A stretch of DNA of 10,742 nucleotides, from NCBI GenBank assembly GCA_009885185.1, contig VFLF01000807.1, positions 1 through 10,742 on the forward strand, read 5' to 3'. The notes beneath the pieces are model-generated. The model was given only the letters and a program-made list of their open reading frames with translations. It did no database searches and was not told the origin of the DNA. The translations under genes were made by a program, and so were the position numbers. Positions 6,509 through 10,742 of this stretch are shown one piece after another; position 1 is the first letter of the stretch; each line of letters opens with the position of its first letter. The stretch comes from Nitrosomonadales bacterium (lineage in GTDB: Bacteria; Pseudomonadota; Gammaproteobacteria; Burkholderiales; SG8-41).

Positions 6509-7524
6509 GACGCGCCATGGCTCCGGATATTTATAATTTACGTAAGCATTTGTTTTTAAACAATAATTTATTAATTGGCGTTGTGCTGTCAGGGATGGCC
6601 GGCGCGGCGCATGCGCAGTCCGCGCCCGCCGCTCACTACCCGAATCGCCCGGTGCGCTATGTCGTCGGCGGCACCGTTGGCGGCGGCGCCGATAGTCTCG
6701 CGCGCGCCATCGCGCAAAAGCTTGGCGAGCAGTGGGGGCAGCAAGTGATCGTGGACAACCGTCCCGGTGGCGGCGGCATCGTCGCCAGCGAGATCGTCGC
6801 AAAAAGCCCGCCCGATGGTTACAACCTGTTGATGGCGTTTACCTCGCACGTGACCAATCCGAGTTTGTATCCGAAGCTCTCGTATGACGCGGTGAAGGAT
6901 TTCGCGCCGGTCACGCTGATTGCGACGATTCCCAATATTCTGGTGTTGCATCCGTCGGTGGCGGCGGATACGGTGCCCGCGCTGGTGGCGCTGGCGAAGA
7001 AAAAATCGCTGTCGTTTGCTTCTACCGGCAGCGGCGCATCCACGCATCTGTCGGGAATTTTATTCGCGCATCTGACCGGCACGAAAATTTTGCATGTGCC
7101 GTATAAGGGTGCCGCGCCGGCGATTACCGGCGTGATGAGCGCCGAGACGGACATGATGTTCGCCAATATGCTACCCATCCTGCCGCACGTGAAAAGCGGC
7201 CGCTTGCGCGGGCTGGCGGTCACTGGCGCGCGTCGTTCCGCCGCCGCGCCGGAACTGCCCACGATCAGCGAATCTGGCGTACCCGGTTACGAAGCCAATG
7301 CGTGGTTTGCGACTTATGTGCCTGCCGGAACGCCCGCCGCACTGGTGCGGCGGTTAAATGGCGAAATCGTGGCCATCATCACGTCTACGGAAGTTCGCAA
7401 CCGTCTTGCCGCGCAAGGCGCCGAGGCGTTGACCAGCACACCGGAAGAACTGGGCCGTTACACGCGCGAGGAAATAGCGCGCTGGCAGCGCGTGATACGC
7501 GACTCGGGCGCACGGGCGGATTGA
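6505..7524 (+). CDS. Bug-family (TctC-like) tripartite tricarboxylate transporter substrate-binding protein
   Basis: A 339-residue protein if started at ATG 6505, which has AGG (6494-6496) 8 nt upstream; GTG 6499 and ATG 6517 are alternatives. The leader is unusually long, with a charged MRRAMAPDIYNLRKH segment, then a hydrophobic stretch NLLIGVVLSGMAGAAHA and expected cleavage before Gln38. The mature part has the family motifs YPNRPVRYVVGG, VGGGADSLAR, IVDNRPGGGGIVASEIVAKS, SYDAVKDFAPVT, ILHVPYKGAAPAITGVMS, LPHVKSGRLRGLAVTG, LPTISESGVPGYEANAW and the end RWQRVIRDSGARAD. It probably forms an operon with the Bug gene just upstream and ends 19 bp from the convergent acyl-CoA synthetase gene. 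The segment coding for the leader is AT-rich, unlike the rest. The ligand is unknown. Confidence 0.92.
   Translation: MRRAMAPDIYNLRKHLFLNNNLLIGVVLSGMAGAAHAQSAPAAHYPNRPVRYVVGGTVGGGADSLARAIAQKLGEQWGQQVIVDNRPGGGGIVASEIVAKSPPDGYNLLMAFTSHVTNPSLYPKLSYDAVKDFAPVTLIATIPNILVLHPSVAADTVPALVALAKKKSLSFASTGSGASTHLSGILFAHLTGTKILHVPYKGAAPAITGVMSAETDMMFANMLPILPHVKSGRLRGLAVTGARRSAAAPELPTISESGVPGYEANAWFATYVPAGTPAALVRRLNGEIVAIITSTEVRNRLAAQGAEALTSTPEELGRYTREEIARWQRVIRDSGARAD
6532..6537 (+). promoter_or_regulatory. consensus -10 hexamer inside an AT-rich leader-coding stretch
   Basis: TATAAT occurs within an AT-rich block (about 6527-6575) that codes for the signal-peptide region of the Bug gene. No convincing -35 box was found at the right distance, so this is only a possible internal promoter. 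Confidence 0.2.
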
Positions 7525-7543
7525 CGGCGCGCCGCGCCCGAGG

Positions 7544-9508
7544 TCACCGCGCCGCCGCGCGCAATTCATCGAGCGCTTCGGGATTCACCAGCGCGCTCAG
7601 ATCGCCGGGGTCGCCGCCGGACAAAATTGCGCGTATCACACGGCGCATCACTTTGTCGTTGCGCGTCTTCGGAAAGTGGCTCACCAGCAGCACGCGCTGG
7701 GGACGGTACGATGCGCCGAAGCGTTGCGCCACAAAGGCCGCGATTTGCTGATGCAGGTTTTGCGCATTTGTTGCATTCATTGCATTCGGAACATTTGCCG
7801 GCGGCACGCACACGCAGGCGAGTGCCTCGCCGGTAAGCGCGTCGGGCAGACCGACCACCGCAGCCTCCGCAACCAGTCCCGACTGCACCAATATCGATTC
7901 GATCTCCGCCGGCCCGGTGCGTTTGCCCGCGATCTTGAGCGTGTCGTCCGAGCGTCCGAGCAGATACCACAGGCCGTCGGCGTCGCGGCGCGCGAGATCG
8001 CCTTGCGTCCACACGCCGGGGTTCTGTTGCCAGTAGCTTTCAAGATAACGCGGCGCATCGCGCCATAGTCCGCGAGTAAGGCCGATGGAGGGTGCGCGCA
8101 ACACCAGCTCACCCATCTGCCCCGGCGCGCACGAGCGGCCTTGCGCGTCGAGTACGTCCGCGCCGCTGCCGGGCACGGGGCTGCCGAAGGCGCAGGGCTT
8201 CAGCGGGCGGTGAAAAGTGCCGATCAGAATCGCGCCGCCGATTTCGGTGCCGCCGCCGTAGTTGAGTATCGGAATGCGCTTGCCGCACACATGCTCGAAA
8301 AACCACAGCCACGCATCCTCATTCCACGGCTCGCCGGCGGTGACGGTGGCGCGCAGCGACGACAGATCGTGACGCTGTATCAGCGCAACCGGGTGGCGCA
8401 TCATCTGCCGCACCGCGGTGGGCACCGTGCCGTAGAGCGTGACGCGGTGTTTTTCAATCAGCCGCCACTGGCGCGCGGCGTCCGGGTAATCCGGCGCGCC
8501 TTCGGCCAGCACCAGCGTCGCGCCGAGCAGCGCCGCGCTCACCACGATTTTCGGCCCTGCTGCCCAACCCATGTCGCTTAACCACATCAGCCGCTCGCCG
8601 GCCTTGAGATCAAGGCACAGGCCGACATCGAGCAGGTTTTTTCCGATCACGCCGCAATGCGTATGCACCGTGCCCTTGGCGCGGCCGGTGGTGCCGGAGG
8701 TGTAGAGCAGCATCACCGGCGCTTCGGCGGGCATGATCTCGGTGGGCGCCTGCGTGTGCTGCAAAGTGGTGATATCGGCCCACCACGTATCGCGGCCCGC
8801 TTGCATCGGCGCGTCGCCTTCGCCGCGTTGAAACACCACGATGTGTTTGACCGCGGGCGCCTGCGCGGCGGCTTCATCCAGCACGGCTTTCATGGCGACG
8901 CGCTTGCCGCGCCGCCAGGTGCTGTCCACCGTGATAACGGCGCGGGCGCCGCTGTCGATAAATCGATCCGCTATCGGTTGCGGGCCGAAGCCGGAGAAAA
9001 GCGGCATCACGATCGCGCCGATTTTCGCAATGGCGAAGTAGGCGGCGGCCACTTCCGGCAGCATTGGCATATACAGCGCCACCACATCGCCGCGCCCGAT
9101 ACCGAGCGCGCGCAGCGCACCCGCGAGGCGGCAGGTTTCGGCATCCAGTTCCGCGTAAGTCCAGCGGCGTTCGTCGCCGTTTTCGCCCTCCCACGCGATG
9201 GCGGTTTGCTGCCATGCCGGCGTGCCGCGATGCCGGTCGAGGCAGTTCAGCACCAGATTGGTTTCGCCGTTCACGCACCAGCGTGGCCACGGCAGGCCCG
9301 CGCGCATGTCGAGCACCGCAGAATAGGGCGTGGTGAATTCGACGTTGAAAAATTGCAGCAGCGCATCCCAGTACCAATGCGGCTCGGCGTCCGCTTTGGC
9401 GAGCAGCGCTTCAAAATCTGCCAGCGCGTGCCGGCGTAAGAAGGCGGTCAGCGTGGTGGCATCCAACACGTCGCGCGACGCTTTCCAGGCGAACGGGCTA
9501 TGCGGCAA
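7544..9508 (-). CDS. AMP-forming acyl-CoA synthetase, acetyl/acetoacetyl-CoA synthetase-like
   Basis: A 654-residue member of the ANL (AMP-binding) superfamily that would activate an acid to acyl-AMP with ATP and then to acyl-CoA. Motifs in order: P-loop LLYTSGTTGRAKG (267-279), YGGGTEIGG (417-425), WTQGDLA with Asp504, LGRSDDTLKIAGKR (517-530), and the C-terminal PKTRNDKVMRR whose Lys619 is the usual catalytic and acetylation site. The N-terminal WYWDALLQFFNVEF region is like that of acetyl-CoA synthetase relatives. True acetyl-CoA synthetases carry TWWQTETG where this protein has NYGGGTEIG; loss of the pocket tryptophan suggests a larger acid than acetate. The start is TTG at 9508-9506, supported by AGGA 6 nt upstream and by the lack of an upstream ATG. 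It diverges from one Bug gene and converges with another, which suggests the acid may be imported locally; that link is inference. Confidence 0.9.
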   Translation of the reverse strand: MPHSPFAWKASRDVLDATTLTAFLRRHALADFEALLAKADAEPHWYWDALLQFFNVEFTTPYSAVLDMRAGLPWPRWCVNGETNLVLNCLDRHRGTPAWQQTAIAWEGENGDERRWTYAELDAETCRLAGALRALGIGRGDVVALYMPMLPEVAAAYFAIAKIGAIVMPLFSGFGPQPIADRFIDSGARAVITVDSTWRRGKRVAMKAVLDEAAAQAPAVKHIVVFQRGEGDAPMQAGRDTWWADITTLQHTQAPTEIMPAEAPVMLLYTSGTTGRAKGTVHTHCGVIGKNLLDVGLCLDLKAGERLMWLSDMGWAAGPKIVVSAALLGATLVLAEGAPDYPDAARQWRLIEKHRVTLYGTVPTAVRQMMRHPVALIQRHDLSSLRATVTAGEPWNEDAWLWFFEHVCGKRIPILNYGGGTEIGGAILIGTFHRPLKPCAFGSPVPGSGADVLDAQGRSCAPGQMGELVLRAPSIGLTRGLWRDAPRYLESYWQQNPGVWTQGDLARRDADGLWYLLGRSDDTLKIAGKRTGPAEIESILVQSGLVAEAAVVGLPDALTGEALACVCVPPANVPNAMNATNAQNLHQQIAAFVAQRFGASYRPQRVLLVSHFPKTRNDKVMRRVIRAILSGGDPGDLSALVNPEALDELRAAAR

Positions 9509-9617
9509 AGTCGATCCTATGTGTGTGCGGGGGAAACACGCGCCGCGACTCGCGCAAGCGACTCGGCTATTATTGCAGAATCACTGGGGCACATGGTTAT
9601 CAACCAACGGAGGAAGC
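9509..9617. promoter_or_regulatory. divergent intergenic region between acyl-CoA synthetase and Bug gene
   Basis: This 109-bp gap serves both divergent genes. It holds two direct copies of GCGACTCG (9545-9552 and 9558-9565), 13 bp apart start to start, and TATTAT at 9568-9573 as a weak -10 candidate for the Bug gene with no clear -35 box. GGAGGA at 9609-9614 is the Bug ribosome site; AGGA on the other strand (9515-9518) is that of the synthetase. Confidence 0.5.
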
Positions 9618-10607
9618 ATGCATTCATCGTTGCGCTGGACGGGTGTTTTACTGGGAGCGGTCACGCCGTTGATGGCCGGCAACGCGATCGCGCAGGACGC
9701 CGCCGCGGGCTATCCCGTTAAACTGGTGCGCGTCATAGTGTCGGCGGCGGCAGGCGGCGGCTCGGACATCATCGCGCGCCTGTTCGCGCAGCCGTTGACC
9801 CGGAGCTTGGGGCAAAACGTGGTGGTGGAGAATCGCCCCGGCGCATCGAACATCATCGGCACTGAGTTTGTCGCCAAATCGCCGCCGGATGGCTATACCT
9901 TGCTGGTGGGCACCACCGGCTCGTTGTCCAATAATCCGCTGCTCTACAGCAAGCTGCCTTATGACTCGCTGCGCGATTTTGCGCCCATCATCAATGTGGC
10001 CAACACCGCCTTTGTGCTGGTGGTGCATCCGTCGCTTCCGGTGAAATCGGTGAAGGATCTGGTGGCGCTCGCCAAGCGCAGCCCCGGCCAGATGTCCTAT
10101 GCGTCGTGGGGCCGGGGCAGTTCAACGCACCTGTCGACGATACTGCTCACCACGATGTCGCCGATGGACTTGATTCATGTGCCATATAAAGGCAGCGGCC
10201 ACGCGATGCCGGACATGATCGCGGGCAATGTGCAGATGGCGTTTGATTCGATGTTGTCGTCGGTGCCGTATGTCAAGGCAGGGCGTTTGCGCGCGCTGGG
10301 CATCTCGTCGCTCAAACGTTCCGACGTGTTGCCGGACGTGCCCACGATCGCGGCATCGGGTTTCGAAGGTTTCGAGGCCGGTTCGTGGTACGGATTTCTC
10401 GCACCCGCGAAAACGCCCGCGCCCATCGTGACCAAACTGCATGGTGAATTAATGAAGGCGCTCAAACTGCCCGAAGTGCTGGAGCGCCTGGCGGCGCTCG
10501 GCGCCGAACCCATCGGCAGCACGCCCGCGCAGTTCAGCGATCAGATACGCCACGATCTCGATAAGTGGGCCAAGGTGGTGAAGGCTGCGGGGATCAAACC
10601 GGAGTAA
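9618..10607 (+). CDS. Bug-family (TctC-like) tripartite tricarboxylate transporter substrate-binding protein
   Basis: A 329-residue solute-binding protein. The open frame runs back to 9330 inside the opposite-strand synthetase gene, but ATG 9618 follows GGAGGA and opens a signal peptide (MHSSLRWTGVLLGAVTPLMA then GNAIA, cleavage expected before Gln26), so that is the start. Motifs: YPVKLVRVIVSAAAGGGSDIIAR in part, VVENRPGASNIIGTEFVAKS, SPPDGYTLL, LPYDSLRDFAPI, YASWGRGSSTHLST, LIHVPYKGSGHAMPDMIAG, VPYVKAGRLRALGISS, DVPTIAASGFEGFEAGSWYG and the end KWAKVVKAAGIKPE. It diverges from the acyl-CoA synthetase gene, which hints at shared control and perhaps a shared substrate. The ligand is unknown, and no TctA/TctB gene is in view. 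Confidence 0.93.
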   Translation: MHSSLRWTGVLLGAVTPLMAGNAIAQDAAAGYPVKLVRVIVSAAAGGGSDIIARLFAQPLTRSLGQNVVVENRPGASNIIGTEFVAKSPPDGYTLLVGTTGSLSNNPLLYSKLPYDSLRDFAPIINVANTAFVLVVHPSLPVKSVKDLVALAKRSPGQMSYASWGRGSSTHLSTILLTTMSPMDLIHVPYKGSGHAMPDMIAGNVQMAFDSMLSSVPYVKAGRLRALGISSLKRSDVLPDVPTIAASGFEGFEAGSWYGFLAPAKTPAPIVTKLHGELMKALKLPEVLERLAALGAEPIGSTPAQFSDQIRHDLDKWAKVVKAAGIKPE

Positions 10608-10638
10608 TGGCGTAGTCAAGGAAGTGCTGAGTAAGAAC

Positions 10639-10742
10639 TTATCCGTAAATAATATTGACCTTCAAATGCACCTTGCGAAACGCGATAATGCCGGCCGCCA
10701 GATGGTTAAGGGCGAGGAAGCTACGTTCGAGCTTTTCGTAGC
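10639..10742 (-). CDS. IS5-family-like transposase, C-terminal end (partial)
   Basis: On the minus strand the last 33 codons of a gene enter from the right edge and stop at TAA (10641-10639). The visible end is YEKLERSFLALNHLAAGIIAFRKV in two parts: YEKLERSFLALNHLA then AGIIAFRKV, followed by a short tail. The Y-E/D-K-L-x-x-x-[FY]-L-A-x-x-x-L-A-x-x-I pattern is the usual C-terminal helix of IS5/IS4-type DDE transposases. The catalytic residues lie outside the window, so intactness cannot be judged. The bases between this stop and the Bug gene (10608-10638) should contain the element's end and its terminal inverted repeat; the partner repeat is not in view. Confidence 0.65.
   Translation of the reverse strand, partial: YEKLERSFLALNHLAAGIIAFRKVHLKVNIIYG

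Noticed and set aside
8657..9439. Plus-strand open frame of 260 codons opposite the synthetase gene
   Set aside because: It overlaps fully with a well-supported AMP-binding enzyme on the other strand and has Arg/His-rich low-complexity composition with no start signal.
9330..9617. N-terminal extension of the last Bug protein
   Set aside because: It lies mostly inside the opposite synthetase gene and would place the signal peptide internally; ATG 9618 has a strong ribosome site.
1..10742. CRISPR array, tRNA or rRNA genes
   Set aside because: No regularly spaced repeats and no tRNA- or rRNA-like sequence were noticed on either strand by eye.

Overview
This is GC-rich DNA that looks like the chromosome of a betaproteobacterium, most probably Burkholderiales. 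The main clue is an expanded set of periplasmic Bug-type (TctC-like) solute-binding proteins: four complete genes and one 3' fragment in 10.7 kb. No membrane TctA/TctB partner is in the window. The organism is inferred from gene content, not from a marker gene.

Left part. Positions 1-435 are the end of a Bug gene. A short AT-rich gap carries a good sigma70-like promoter with a palindrome in its spacer. It drives a two-gene toxin-antitoxin module in toxin-first (HigBA-type) order (551-1167). Next comes a lower-GC accessory gene (1200-2522) whose reading frame is interrupted once by TGA. Its C-terminal part has an R-x4-H motif like that of HEPN-domain RNases.

Centre. The most interesting locus is 2669-4300. 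Two open frames that look separate are one gene joined through an in-frame TGA at 2957-2959, in the context Sec-Gly-Ser-Cys. A hairpin with a 7-bp perfect stem and a G in its small apical loop follows the TGA at the distance expected of a bacterial SECIS element. I read this as a selenoprotein of the UGSC family, fused to a long C-terminal domain (about 345 residues) that I cannot name. An automatic caller would split or truncate it. No selenocysteine synthesis or insertion genes lie in the window.

Right part. A REPIN-like pair of inverted palindromes (4310-4397) fills the gap to a convergent Bug gene (minus strand, 4405-5400). A divergent pair of Bug genes in tandem (5491-6486 and 6505-7524) follows, the second starting in a triple 8-bp repeat. 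An AMP-forming acyl-CoA synthetase (minus, 7544-9508, TTG start) lies tail to tail with them. Another Bug gene (9618-10607) diverges from it. The window ends in the C-terminus of an IS5-like transposase.

Working together (inference): the Bug proteins would capture small carboxylate-type solutes in the periplasm and the acyl-CoA synthetase could activate an imported acid. The UGSC selenoprotein may perform a redox or substrate-processing step in the same uptake/catabolic neighbourhood. No stretch over 300 bp lacks a gene.
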